A stretch of 64,000 nucleotides of DNA from Sulfuricella sp035530375 (GCA_035530375.1 DATKUY010000046.1:11546-75545); one strand, 5' to 3'; shown: positions 44,109-53,205, counted from the first letter of the stretch. Numbers and translations are program-made. Notes: generated by a model from the sequence alone, not told the origin.

Positions 44109-44123
44109 GTTGTTTATTCCCGG

Positions 44124-45320
44124 TTACTTGACGAGCGGCGTATTCACTGGCGCGGCTGGCGACACGTCGTTTGAACCAGAGCGAGAATTTTCATCGAGCA
44201 ACTTCTGCAAATAGAGCGCCCCATCAACCACTACCTGATCACCCTTGTTCAGCCCTTTTTCAATCGATACCCACTGGTCGCTGAAGGCTACAGGCATAAT
44301 TGTTCTGCGGGTGAATTGCCCTTCAGCGGTACGGATAAACACCTGCTGCATTCCATTACTGATGAACACCGCCTTGGTCGGCACGTCCAGCACGCCGTGA
44401 GCCTGGCTGGTTAATTCTGCGGTCACATACATTTCACTCTTTAAATGTCGCTGAGGGTTGCGTAATCGGGCTCGTACTTTCAGGGTGCGACTGATGGGAT
44501 CCAGCGCATCGCCGATATGGTCAATCTGCGCTTCAAACGTCTCTTCTGGCCATGCACTGGCGCGCAACGTAACTTTCATACCTGAATGCAGAATATTAAT
44601 CGCACGTTCGGGCGCATCGATCCAGCACCACAGGTAGGTAGGGTCACTTATAACGAAAAGTGGGGCGCCGGGCTGGTCTGGTCGCCATTCCATACCAGGG
44701 TTGATGTTGCGCTCGACCACCACACCGGCAATCGGGCTGCGCAGTGCGAAGCGTTGATCCACCGTGCTGGACGCACCCAATGATTTTAGTCGCAAACTTG
44801 CACGCTCGGCCTCGGCGCGGGTGCGCGCCAAGTCAAGTTGCGCCTGTTCTATGTCCTTGCCGGCAACGCCATTGACTGCGAATAAGTCCTTGGCGCGCGC
44901 CAGGTTGCGTTCGGCTTGTGACAGTTCGGCTTGGGCGTGCGCCGATTCGGCTTGGGCGTTACCGAGTTCTGGCGAGTTTAATTGCGCCAGAGGCTGGTTG
45001 ACCTTGACCCGTGATCCTGCCTGCACCATGATCTCGTCAATACGCCCGGCTATGGGCGACGTAATGCGGCTTGTATGATCCTCGTCCCAAACGACACGGG
45101 CAGGCAGGCTGAACACGCTTTCATGTGCGGCCACCACCGGCGAAGTGAGCAAACGTTGCGCCGCCGACGAGTTGGCGGGAAAGCGAATGGTATTGCCTGA
45201 AACAATCGGTTCATTAGATGGCAATGATTCAGGAGCCTTGCCACAAGCAGTTAGCAAGACGGCAAATATGGCTACGAAAAACGTAGCCATGGCAGGGAAG
45301 CGTAATTCATTTTTGATCAT
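44124..45320 (-). CDS. czcB: Periplasmic adaptor (CzcB-like) lipoprotein
   Basis: Membrane fusion protein bridging CzcA and the outer-membrane channel. 398 aa; signal with lipobox LLTAC-GK. The hairpin (AQAESAHAQAELSQAERNLARAKDLF), barrel-sandwich halves (SPIAGRIDEIMVQAGSRV; SPIAGVVVERNINPGM) and beta-barrel (LRASAWPEETFEAQIDHIGD) are in order. No His-rich metal domain is present. ATG 45320 overlaps the stop of the upstream OMF gene (ATGA), with AGGAGA nine bases before. It lies 15 bp before czcA. Confidence 0.9.
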   Translation of the reverse strand: MIKNELRFPAMATFFVAIFAVLLTACGKAPESLPSNEPIVSGNTIRFPANSSAAQRLLTSPVVAAHESVFSLPARVVWDEDHTSRITSPIAGRIDEIMVQAGSRVKVNQPLAQLNSPELGNAQAESAHAQAELSQAERNLARAKDLFAVNGVAGKDIEQAQLDLARTRAEAERASLRLKSLGASSTVDQRFALRSPIAGVVVERNINPGMEWRPDQPGAPLFVISDPTYLWCWIDAPERAINILHSGMKVTLRASAWPEETFEAQIDHIGDALDPISRTLKVRARLRNPQRHLKSEMYVTAELTSQAHGVLDVPTKAVFISNGMQQVFIRTAEGQFTRRTIMPVAFSDQWVSIEKGLNKGDQVVVDGALYLQKLLDENSRSGSNDVSPAAPVNTPLVK

Positions 45321-46894
45321 CTGGCCGATTCTCCTGATGCCAAGGTATGCAGTTGAGCAATGGATGGTTTGGTCTCTTGTGTCGCCATGACATCTGGGCG
45401 ATTCCACCAGCCACCACCCAGAGCTTGGTAAAGTGCTGCCGTATCACCAAAGCGGTTTGTTTGTGCCCGCGTCAGATTGATGACAGACTGAAGATAGCTT
45501 TGCTCGGCGGTAAGCTGTGTCTGATAATTGACATAGCCGAATTGGTATTGCTTGCGGGTAATTTCGAGCGTTTTTTGCGCGGCTTGCATAGCAGTGGCCG
45601 CCGCCTTGAGTGCACGGGCGTCAGACTGGATGGTGTACAGTGTATCGGCGACATTTTGCAAAGCAGCAATTACGGTACTGCGATACATTGCCCCGGCTTG
45701 AATCAGTACCTGCTCTGCGGCGCGGGACTTGGCGCGCAACGTGCCGCCATCAAAAATGGTGTAGGCGACATTGGCGGCCAAATTGAAGAAGCCTCCGCCG
45801 GCACGGAACATCCACTCTGGTGTTGCAGCCATGCCACCTATTGCAGCAGTCACGGTAAATTGCGGCAATTTGTTGGCAATCGCCACGCCTGCCTGGGCAC
45901 TGGCAAAATGCAATTGCTCTTCTGCGATACGGACATCAGGACGTTGCTCGATAATTTTGGAAGGCAGGCTGAGCGGGAGCTCCTGCGGCAGATGCAAGGA
46001 TGCAAGCTCAAACTTTTCATCAACATCTTCATTGGGCAAATTGCCCGCCAGTGCACGAATCAAATTACGCGTTTGTTCCATCTGTGTCTGTAATGGAGCG
46101 AGCGTTTGTTCGTCCGAAGCCAGTGCGGATTCCTGTGCGGCCACCTCTATGCCGGATACATAGCCGAGCTTGAACTGATTGCGCAAAATTTCCAGCATCT
46201 CTTTGTTGATGCAGACAATTCTGTCCATCGCCACAAGTTGTGCGCGGATTGATGCTTCTTGCAGTGCGGCGGCAACCACATTGGAGGCTAAGGTAATATA
46301 GGTTGCCTCCATCTGAAATTTCTGCGTGGCCACCTGAGTTTCGGCAGATTCCATTTGTCTGCGATTGAGGCCAAATACATCCGGCACGTAGCCAACCGTT
46401 AATTGAGCGACATGGAAATTGTAATAGACCGGACTCGCAGGGCCAGGCGGTGCTTGAATTATTTCGCCATTACCCTGTATTCCGGGAGCGCTGCTGCCCA
46501 TGTTTCCGGCTAATTTGTTTCTTGACGGCGAATAGCTTGTTCCAACAGTTGGGTAGAAAAACCCATTCTGGGCAACCACATTCTCCTGAGCCTGACGCAG
46601 GGCGGCCTGAGCAGATTCGATACTGGGGTTGGTCATGAACGCGCGCTTGATCAGCGAGTTAATCTGTGGCGACTGGAACAGCGTCCACCAATCGAATGGA
46701 ATATCCACGGTTGGATTAATTCGTTGAGACTCTCCGCCTAATACGGGTGCTGAAGCGGTTGTCCCAGGCATTACCTCAGGCGAGTAAGATTTTGCAGTGG
46801 GTGCATCTGGCCGTTTGAAATCGGGACCGACAGCACATCCTGCCAAAGCTACTGAAATCAGTAGGAATGTTATAGGGAATCTGTTCGTTGACAT
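45317..46894 (-). CDS. NodT-type outer-membrane efflux lipoprotein (CzcC position)
   Basis: TolC-like channel of the efflux system, 525 aa from ATG 46894; the frame is open upstream through a hairpin, but the lipoprotein signal ITFLLISVALAGC-AVGPDFKRP sets the start. CAVGPDFKRP is the NodT-family hallmark. Two OEP repeats follow (PSIESAQAALRQAQENVVAQ; QAGAMYRSTVIAALQNVADTL). NodT-family rather than CzcC-family OMF is unusual with a CzcA pump, more typical of multidrug systems. It is first in the operon; the leader contains a strong hairpin. Confidence 0.85.
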   Translation of the reverse strand: MSTNRFPITFLLISVALAGCAVGPDFKRPDAPTAKSYSPEVMPGTTASAPVLGGESQRINPTVDIPFDWWTLFQSPQINSLIKRAFMTNPSIESAQAALRQAQENVVAQNGFFYPTVGTSYSPSRNKLAGNMGSSAPGIQGNGEIIQAPPGPASPVYYNFHVAQLTVGYVPDVFGLNRRQMESAETQVATQKFQMEATYITLASNVVAAALQEASIRAQLVAMDRIVCINKEMLEILRNQFKLGYVSGIEVAAQESALASDEQTLAPLQTQMEQTRNLIRALAGNLPNEDVDEKFELASLHLPQELPLSLPSKIIEQRPDVRIAEEQLHFASAQAGVAIANKLPQFTVTAAIGGMAATPEWMFRAGGGFFNLAANVAYTIFDGGTLRAKSRAAEQVLIQAGAMYRSTVIAALQNVADTLYTIQSDARALKAAATAMQAAQKTLEITRKQYQFGYVNYQTQLTAEQSYLQSVINLTRAQTNRFGDTAALYQALGGGWWNRPDVMATQETKPSIAQLHTLASGESAR

Positions 46895-46934
46895 GGAACT
46901 CTTTCGGGCGCTAGGCGCTAGGACTATCACAATG

Positions 46935-46972
46935 GATGAAGAACCCCGTGGCAAGCTACGGGGTTCTTCATC
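46935..46972. promoter_or_regulatory. Perfect 15-bp hairpin in the efflux operon leader
   Basis: GATGAAGAACCCCGT (46935-46949) and ACGGGGTTCTTCATC (46958-46972) flank an 8-base loop, 40 bp before the OMF start. No T run follows on either strand, so it is not a plain terminator. Next to it (46908-46922) CGCTAGG occurs twice in tandem. Confidence 0.55.
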
Positions 46973-47052
46973 GATCTGGCCTCGTTTCGCGCCATGTTGC
47001 CATTCAATTTGAATACACGTCTTAAATGTATCGTCCAATCCTGTCGCCAAGA

Positions 47053-47079
47053 TGACATGAAGCTGACAAAATCCTGACA
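47053..47079. promoter_or_regulatory. Triple TGACA box with 11-bp phasing: predicted response-regulator site
   Basis: TGACA occurs at 47053, 47064 and 47075, exactly 11 bp apart, with the last two as CTGACAA. Tandem half-sites one helical turn apart are typical of OmpR-family regulators. The position between the divergent efflux operon and regulator genes supports control of both. Confidence 0.6.
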
Positions 47080-47227
47080 AGATGATATCGATTGAAAAAT
47101 TGTGCTATTCCATTGAGAAACATTGCCTGAAAAAGGTCGTTCGTACGATAAAATACATACCTCGCTTAAACATTCCAAGCGGAGAACCCATGCTTGCAAC
47201 ACATTGCCAATTACCTATGAATGCCAT

Positions 47228-47896
47228 ATGCACGTTCTTTTAGTAGAGGACGACTCGGTTCTTGCCGACGGGGTTTCTCGTGCCTTGCAAGCGCATGGCA
47301 TGGTGGTTGATGTCGTAGATAATGGCATTGATGTGGAACCGGCGTTGAAACATGCCGAAATTGCCGTAATGGTATTGGATATAGGCCTTCCCGGTATCGA
47401 CGGGTTTGAAGTGGTAAGGCGATTGCGTTCACGAGGAAATCATCTTCCCGTGCTGCTACTCACAGCGCGCGATGCCATTCAAGACCGAGTGCGTGGGCTG
47501 GAGCTCGGCGCCGATGACTATCTGGTCAAGCCTTTTGCGACCATCGAACTAGTTGCGCGTTTAAAGGCACTGGTCAGAAGAAGCTCCCCCAAAACTGTGG
47601 AGTTGCGATTTGGCGAATTGTCATTGGATGCTTTTTCCATGCGTGCACACATCGGCGATAAACCGATTGATTTATCGGGTCGCGAATGGGCCGTTCTCGA
47701 ATATCTGATGCAACAAGCTTCGCGCGTTGTGTCAAAGCAGCAGATCATCGATGCGATCCTCCCATGGAGCGAAGAACTGACACTGAATGCCGTGGAAGTA
47801 TATGTTTCCAGAATTCGCCCAAAAATTGCAGCGGCAAATATCGAAATCCGCACGATTCGTGGCTTTGGCTACATGCTTGAAAAGACAGCGCCGTGA
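47228..47896 (+). CDS. OmpR-family response regulator
   Basis: 222 aa. The receiver has acidic pair EDD (MHVLLVEDD), phospho-acceptor in VLDIGLPGIDG (about D51), and the K in DDYLVKPF. The C-terminal winged helix (LSGREWAVLEYLMQQ; LTLNAVEVYVSRIRPKI; IRTIRGFGYML) is OmpR-type. ATG 47228 is used, as family proteins begin at this Met; the open frame upstream has no support. It resembles QseB/TctD more than CusR in length. It is divergent from the efflux operon and overlaps its kinase partner (GTGA). Confidence 0.92.
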   Translation: MHVLLVEDDSVLADGVSRALQAHGMVVDVVDNGIDVEPALKHAEIAVMVLDIGLPGIDGFEVVRRLRSRGNHLPVLLLTARDAIQDRVRGLELGADDYLVKPFATIELVARLKALVRRSSPKTVELRFGELSLDAFSMRAHIGDKPIDLSGREWAVLEYLMQQASRVVSKQQIIDAILPWSEELTLNAVEVYVSRIRPKIAAANIEIRTIRGFGYMLEKTAP

Positions 47897-49248
47897 AATC
47901 CAGCATACGGCTGAATCTGCTGAAATGGCTCATTGCCCCGCTTTTGATCATTAATTTAATTGGTGCGGGGCTGATTTACTGGCTTGCTTGGGCACCGGCA
48001 CAAATTGCGTTTGACCAAAGTCTGGCGGACGCGGCGTGGGCACTTATTCCTCGATTGCGTGAAATACGTGGCACCATTTCGATCGACCTTCCGCAACAAG
48101 CGGAACAAGTGTTGCGCGTTGATCACTTTGATGACATTTATTTTGTCGTCCGCAAAGCGAATGGGCAGATAATTGCGGGTGATCTGGATTTTCCGCCACT
48201 GATTATGCCGAAAAAATTGAACGATCCGGTCGCCTACGACGGTTCGGCCCGAGGGGAGCCAATCCGCATTATTGCGCTGAATACAACCATTGGCACTGAA
48301 CCTGTTTACATCGGCGTGGCCGAGACTTTGCGGAAACGCACCCATATACGCTCTAAAATTATTGTGGCGTTGCTGCTGCTAGAAGGTGTGTTGACATTGA
48401 TGACCATCACCATTGCCTGGCTGGCGGTCACGAAAGGCTTGTTCCCACTCAAGAAAATGCAGGCCGATTTAAATTCTCGTAGTCACGATGACTTATCGCC
48501 GGTTAATGAAGACCACATTCCATTGGAACTTCGCCCCGTGGCCAACGCAATCAATACCCTGCTCAACAAAGTACAAGAAGGCGCCACTGCACAACAAATA
48601 TTTCTCGCCAATATGGCCCATCAGCTTCGCACGCCATTGGCTGGACTTAAAGTGCAGCTTGAATGGCTTCAGCAGCGATATGCCTCCGAACATGAGACAG
48701 CACATTCGGCCAACCTGATGATGTCTTCTACAGAAAGGATGATTCGACAAACTAACCAGTTATTGACGCTAGCCCGTGCCGAGCCTAGCCAGTTTGAGAA
48801 AGCACGCCTGAGTATGGTCGACTTAAATAAGCTGGTTGAAGAATCCATTCAGCATTTTGTGGAGGAAGCGGACAAAAAAAGCATTGATTTGGGATTTAAT
48901 CTGCGTTCGACTAAAGTGTTGGGCGATCGATTTCTGCTGCGCGATATGATCGACAACCTGATTGATAATGCCATCCGCTATTCCCCTCAAAAAAGTACGG
49001 TTACCGTAAGTTGTTTCCAAAATGCGAATTATGGAATATTGTCGGTGGAAGACTCCGGTCCGGGCATCGCAGCATCTGAAAGAGATCTGATATTTAATCG
49101 TTTTTACCGCCTCAACGACAAGGTTGCCGGCAGCGGTTTAGGGTTGGCGATCGTACGGGATATCGTTCGAGATCATGGCGCAGAAATTGTGTTGACATCT
49201 GGAGCACAAGGAAAGGGAACGATTTTTGTTGTGCAGTTCCCTCTTTGA
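47893..49248 (+). CDS. Sensor histidine kinase (QseC/TctE-like)
   Basis: 451 aa, start GTG 47893 overlapping the regulator stop. Two membrane segments (LLIINLIGAGLIYWLAW and VALLLLEGVLTLMTITIAWLAV) bound a periplasmic sensor of about 130 residues (2CSK_N type). HAMP, then the H box LANMAHQLRTPLAGLKVQLE, N box LIDNAIRYSPQ, and G boxes DSGPGIA and GSGLGLAIVRDI are intact. There is no obvious metal-binding His/Met cluster in the sensor. Likely signal is metal or a carboxylate; the divergent efflux operon favours metal. Confidence 0.9.
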   Translation: MKSSIRLNLLKWLIAPLLIINLIGAGLIYWLAWAPAQIAFDQSLADAAWALIPRLREIRGTISIDLPQQAEQVLRVDHFDDIYFVVRKANGQIIAGDLDFPPLIMPKKLNDPVAYDGSARGEPIRIIALNTTIGTEPVYIGVAETLRKRTHIRSKIIVALLLLEGVLTLMTITIAWLAVTKGLFPLKKMQADLNSRSHDDLSPVNEDHIPLELRPVANAINTLLNKVQEGATAQQIFLANMAHQLRTPLAGLKVQLEWLQQRYASEHETAHSANLMMSSTERMIRQTNQLLTLARAEPSQFEKARLSMVDLNKLVEESIQHFVEEADKKSIDLGFNLRSTKVLGDRFLLRDMIDNLIDNAIRYSPQKSTVTVSCFQNANYGILSVEDSGPGIAASERDLIFNRFYRLNDKVAGSGLGLAIVRDIVRDHGAEIVLTSGAQGKGTIFVVQFPL

Positions 49249-49523
49249 GCCCCATCCATGTTTGGTGGCATAGAATTCACAATAGGTTATCTCTAAAAAT
49301 CCAGATTGATCTGATTAGCCTGTTATAGCTTGCTCGCTGAAGGTCTGCTTAGAAACATGAAACAGACATGCGGTCACTGCTGCACGACGGTCCGAATATG
49401 GCACTACGCGGCCTTTCGCAAGCGCAGCGCTGGATCGCCCCCAATTGCGCCGCCCTGGACGGACACCCTGCACAAAACCGGTTCGGCATTGCAACAGGCC
49501 ATCCCCGCATGCCTCGTTGAAGA
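49249..49523. other. Gap between kinase and msrB without a recognisable gene
   Basis: No open frame with a domain or good ribosome site was seen on either strand. A plus-strand frame of about 50 codons from an ATG near 49369 has no recognisable similarity. The right end holds the predicted ECF promoter for msrB. Confidence 0.4.
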
Positions 49524-49550
49524 TGTAACCTTTTCCCGCTCCCCCCCGAA
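49524..49550 (+). promoter_or_regulatory. Predicted ECF promoter for msrB-dipZ (TGTAACC-N16-CGAA)
   Basis: TGTAACC (49524-49530), sixteen bases, then CGAA (49547-49550), continuing TAA as at the MxKDx promoter. GATGTAACCTTTT is shared with that site. It lies 66 bp before the msrB ATG. Confidence 0.72.
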
Positions 49551-49615
49551 TAACTACGCAAAGAAGGCAATTCATCGCCGTATCTATAACTTAAATCTCT
49601 GCGAGGTGGAAAATC

Positions 49616-50110
49616 ATGGACAGACGCAAATTTATCCAACTGACGGCAAGCGGGGCGGGCCTGCTGGCATTGCCGAAGTTCTTCATGCTGGAGCGGGCGA
49701 TGGCGGCGGAGCGCATCGAGAAAATCAGCCGAACCGACGCGGAATGGAAAAAACTGCTGACGTCGGCGCAATACGACGTGCTGCGCCAGGAGGGCACCGA
49801 ACCGGCATTTACCAGCCCGCTCAACAACGAAAAGCGCAGCGGCCTGTTTGCCTGCATCGCCTGCGGGCTGCCGCTGTTCCCTTCAAAATTCAAGTTCGAC
49901 AGCGGCACCGGCTGGCCGAGTTTTTATGATGTTCTGCCCGGCCATGTCGAAACCAAAACCGACCACAAGCTGCTTCTGCCGCGCACCGAATACCATTGCG
50001 CGCGCTGCGGAGGCCACCACGGCCATGTGTTCGATGACGGTCCCAAACCCACCGGGCTGAGATATTGCAACAACGGCGTGGCATTGAAATTTATCGCGGA
50101 CAAGGCATAA
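49616..50110 (+). CDS. msrB: Exported methionine-R-sulfoxide reductase MsrB
   Basis: Reduces methionine-R-sulfoxide in proteins. 164 aa. The N-terminus MDRRKFIQLTASGAGLLALP is a twin-arginine-like signal, so the enzyme should be periplasmic, unlike standard cytoplasmic MsrB. Zinc ligands are C80, C83, C128 and C131; the catalytic residue is C151 in RYCNNGVALKF. No second resolving Cys is apparent near the usual position, so a thioredoxin-like partner is needed; the next gene, four bases away, encodes one. A predicted ECF promoter lies upstream. Confidence 0.93.
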   Translation: MDRRKFIQLTASGAGLLALPKFFMLERAMAAERIEKISRTDAEWKKLLTSAQYDVLRQEGTEPAFTSPLNNEKRSGLFACIACGLPLFPSKFKFDSGTGWPSFYDVLPGHVETKTDHKLLLPRTEYHCARCGGHHGHVFDDGPKPTGLRYCNNGVALKFIADKA

Positions 50111-50114
50111 GAAA

Positions 50115-51767
50115 ATGAATTTTATCGATATCGGATTGGCGTTTCTCGAAGGGCTGGCGCTGATCGTCTCGCCCTGCATCCTGCCGGTGCTGCCGCTGGT
50201 GCTTGCGGCTTCGGTCGAGGGCGGCAAGCGCAGGCCTTACGGCATCATCATCGGTTTCGTGCTGGCGTTCAGCCTGTTCGCCATCGTGGCGCGCAAGCTT
50301 GTTGCATTGCTGGGCATCGACCTCGATGTAATCAAGGACGTTTCGCTGGTGCTGCTCGCCGTGTTCGGCCTGGTGCTGCTGTCTTCGAAGCTGTCGGATA
50401 AATTCAGCGCGATGACGCAGGGCGCGGCCAATTTCGGCAATCAGCTTGCTTCCACCGGCGGAGCAGGGTTGCTCAGCGGCATCTTGATCGGCGCGCTGAT
50501 CGGCCTGGTGTGGACACCGTGCGCGGGGCCGATACTGGCTGCCGTGCTGGTGCAGGTGATCCGCCAGCAGACCGATTTCGCCGGCAACCTGATCATCGTT
50601 TCGTTCGCCATCGGCGCGGGCGTGCCGATGCTCATCATTGCCCTGACCGGGAGAAAAATCATGAGCAAACTGGGTTTCCTGAGCCGCCATGCCGAAGCGC
50701 TGCGCAAAGGGTTCGGCGTGCTGATCCTGCTGTCGGTAGCCTACATCGCCTCCGGCGTGGATGCGCAATCCCTACTGACCCACACCATCCCGGCCAGGCA
50801 GGCTGCAACCACCAGCGTACTGACGTTGCAAGGGGGGCTGGACAAGCCTTATGCCGCGCCCGAATTCGCGGGCGTCGATGCCTGGCTCAACTCTCAGCCG
50901 CTCACCATGCAGAGCCTGAAAGGCAAGGTGGTACTGGTCGACTTCTGGACTTATTCCTGCATCAACTGCGTGCGCACGCTGCCCTACATCACCGCGCTGG
51001 ACAGAAAATACCGCGACAAGGGGCTGGTGATCGTCGGCGTGCATTCGCCGGAATTCGAGTTCGAGAAAAAACTCGAAAACGTCAAGGCGGCAATTGCGCA
51101 GCACGCTATCCGCTATCCGGTAGCACTGGACAACCGGCTTGCCACCTGGGTGAACTTCGATAACCGCTACTGGCCCGCGCATTACCTCATCGACCGGGAC
51201 GGCAAGGTGGTCTACACGCATTTCGGCGAGGGCGAATACGACGTGACGGAAAACAATATCCGCTACCTGCTCGGCCTGAAAAACGAGGCCGAAACCGCCA
51301 GGGCGGAGACGCCCGGCTTCCTGCCCGGACAAACGCCGGAAACCTACCTCGGCTATGGCCGGGCGGAAAGCTTCGGCGGCCAGGAAAAGGTCGTGCCTGA
51401 TGCACAAGGCGCGTTCCGCTTCCCCGCCTCTCTCGCTGAAAACGAATGGGCGCTGAACGGGAAATGGAAGGTGGAATCGGAGAAAATCGTCGCAGGCGAA
51501 AAAGGTTCTGCGCTGCGCCTCGACTTCAAGGCGCGCAAGGTGTTCCTGGTGCTGGGCACGGCCAGCGGCAAGCCGGTGCATGTCAGCCTCAGCCTGAACG
51601 GCCAGGAGGTCGGCGGCAATGCGGGCAAGGACGCGCCGGCGGGCAGGCTTACCGTCGAACGCAACACGCTCTATGAACTGATCGACCAGAAACAGATGAA
51701 AAACGGCCTGATTGAAATCCGGTCGGACTCTCCGGGCCTGGAAGCGTATGCATTCACGTTCGGTTAA
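50115..51767 (+). CDS. dipZ: DipZ-like thiol transporter (CcdA + TlpA thioredoxin + C-terminal domain)
   Basis: 550 aa. Residues 1-215 are a CcdA/DsbD-type membrane part with SPCILPVLPL (C21) and VWTPCAGP (C136). Residues about 265-390 are a TlpA-like thioredoxin with the DipZ signature YSCINCVRTLP (C282, C285). The last 130 residues form a beta-rich domain as in mycobacterial DipZ. It would carry electrons from cytoplasmic thioredoxin across the membrane and hand them to periplasmic clients. Tight coupling to msrB (4-bp gap) suggests it re-reduces MsrB and MsrA. Confidence 0.88.
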   Translation: MNFIDIGLAFLEGLALIVSPCILPVLPLVLAASVEGGKRRPYGIIIGFVLAFSLFAIVARKLVALLGIDLDVIKDVSLVLLAVFGLVLLSSKLSDKFSAMTQGAANFGNQLASTGGAGLLSGILIGALIGLVWTPCAGPILAAVLVQVIRQQTDFAGNLIIVSFAIGAGVPMLIIALTGRKIMSKLGFLSRHAEALRKGFGVLILLSVAYIASGVDAQSLLTHTIPARQAATTSVLTLQGGLDKPYAAPEFAGVDAWLNSQPLTMQSLKGKVVLVDFWTYSCINCVRTLPYITALDRKYRDKGLVIVGVHSPEFEFEKKLENVKAAIAQHAIRYPVALDNRLATWVNFDNRYWPAHYLIDRDGKVVYTHFGEGEYDVTENNIRYLLGLKNEAETARAETPGFLPGQTPETYLGYGRAESFGGQEKVVPDAQGAFRFPASLAENEWALNGKWKVESEKIVAGEKGSALRLDFKARKVFLVLGTASGKPVHVSLSLNGQEVGGNAGKDAPAGRLTVERNTLYELIDQKQMKNGLIEIRSDSPGLEAYAFTFG

Positions 51768-53028
51768 AAAAACCCTGGGCGATCAAGTGGAAGGATTCGG
51801 CCGGGTTGCCCAGGGCAACCTCGGCCACCAGGTGCCGATCCTCGCAGACAACGAGATCGGCCGGCTGACGCAGGCCTTCAACGGGCTTTCCGAACGCCTC
51901 CGTGCCCTGTTCCGCCTCCCCGACCGCATCAACCGCGGCAAGCAACTGGATGAAACGCTCGATTTCATACTCGAGGAATTTCCCGCATTCGTGCCGGTCG
52001 ATTGGGTGGGCGTGCTTTTTCCTGCCGAAGGCGCGCGCGGTCTGCGTCTTGAGCGCATGGCCGGCGTCCCCACTCCGGGCTTGCGCGAAAGCCTGGTCTT
52101 CCCTGCCGAGAACAATGCATTGGCACAGGTCGCCAATGAACAGCGCCCCTGTGCCATCGAAGCCCTGGCCCGTTACGCCGAAGGCAATCCGGATGCGCGA
52201 CTCGCCAGCGCACTGGCGGCAGCGGGGCTCGGCTCAGCCATTTACTTGCCGCTCACCGGTGAGCGTAGCGGCGACGTGATGGTGTTCGCGGCCCGAGAAG
52301 CCCATGCCTACACGGCTGGGCACATGGAATTCCTCGGCAACATCGCGGTGCAGGTCGGCCACATACTGGAACGAACCGTGGTGGTCGAAGGCCTGGTCGT
52401 GGCGGCGCTTCAGGGGCTGGCGAAGCTGGCGGAAAGCCGCGACCCGGAAACCGGCGACCACCTGATGCGCATGTCGCTCTACGCGGTATTGGTCGCCGAA
52501 GAGCTGGGAACCGCCGGACCGTATGCCGGTCAGATCAATTCCAGCTATGTGCGCAACATCTACCGCTTCGCCCCCATGCACGACATCGGCAAGGTCGGCA
52601 TCAGCGACAGCATTCTCCTGAAACCCGGCAGGCTCGATGAAGACGAACGCAAGGAAATGGAACGCCATCCCACCATCGGGGGGCAGGCCCTGCGCGGTTG
52701 CGAAGCGCAGATGAACGCACTTGGGCACAGCATTTTCACCATCGGCATCGAAATAGCCGAATGCCATCACGAGAAATGGGATGGCAGCGGTTATCCGGCA
52801 GGGCTATCGAATCAGGCGATCCCCCTTTCGGCCCGCATCGTCGCGGTTGCCGACGTGTTTGATGCGCTCACCTCGAAGCGGCCCTACAAAGAGGCCTGGC
52901 CGGTGGAAAAAGTGCTTGCAACCATAGATGAATCCGCTGGCCGCCATTTTGATCCCGAAGCGGTTGCGGCCATGCACAGGGCGCTGCCAAAAATGATGGA
53001 AATCCATGAGCGGTTCAAAAACGTTTAA
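51748..53028 (+). CDS. HAMP-GAF-HD-GYP protein, N-terminally truncated
   Basis: 426 aa from ATG 51748, overlapping dipZ by 20 bp. It opens inside a HAMP-like helix (VKKTLGDQVEGFGRVAQGNL; DNEIGRLTQAFNGLSERL) with no membrane segment or sensor before it. A GAF domain (about 75-205) and an HD-GYP phosphodiesterase domain follow, with HDIGKVGISD (about 277), HHEKWDGSGYP (about 340) and VADVFDALTSKRPYK. HD-GYP enzymes break down cyclic di-GMP. The missing sensor suggests a deletion joined its 3' part to dipZ; it may still be a soluble enzyme. Confidence 0.82.
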   Translation: MHSRSVKKTLGDQVEGFGRVAQGNLGHQVPILADNEIGRLTQAFNGLSERLRALFRLPDRINRGKQLDETLDFILEEFPAFVPVDWVGVLFPAEGARGLRLERMAGVPTPGLRESLVFPAENNALAQVANEQRPCAIEALARYAEGNPDARLASALAAAGLGSAIYLPLTGERSGDVMVFAAREAHAYTAGHMEFLGNIAVQVGHILERTVVVEGLVVAALQGLAKLAESRDPETGDHLMRMSLYAVLVAEELGTAGPYAGQINSSYVRNIYRFAPMHDIGKVGISDSILLKPGRLDEDERKEMERHPTIGGQALRGCEAQMNALGHSIFTIGIEIAECHHEKWDGSGYPAGLSNQAIPLSARIVAVADVFDALTSKRPYKEAWPVEKVLATIDESAGRHFDPEAVAAMHRALPKMMEIHERFKNV

Positions 53029-53051
53029 GGATGCAGCCCGGTCGAACCCGA

Positions 53052-53078
53052 TGTAACCATTTTTCCGGTTTACTGGAA
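53052..53078 (+). promoter_or_regulatory. Predicted ECF promoter for msrA (TGTAACC-N16-GGAA)
   Basis: TGTAACC (53052-53058), sixteen bases, then GGAA (53075-53078), one mismatch from the other two sites. CGATGTAACC is identical to the MxKDx promoter. The leader to the msrA ATG would be about 120 bases. Confidence 0.6.
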
Positions 53079-53205
53079 TCTTCTATAGCCAGGCAGCAAT
53101 GAGAGAGGGTGAGCAATATATTTCAACACATCGGATACTCAAGGAGGTTATTCATCATGATCGCCAATCGCATTTACAGACAAAAAACCATTAAGGAGGA
53201 TAACC

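Noticed and set aside
49349..49771. Minus-strand frame of 140 codons across the msrB promoter and start
   Set aside because: Covers the predicted promoter and antisense of the msrB signal region, with no recognisable protein features.
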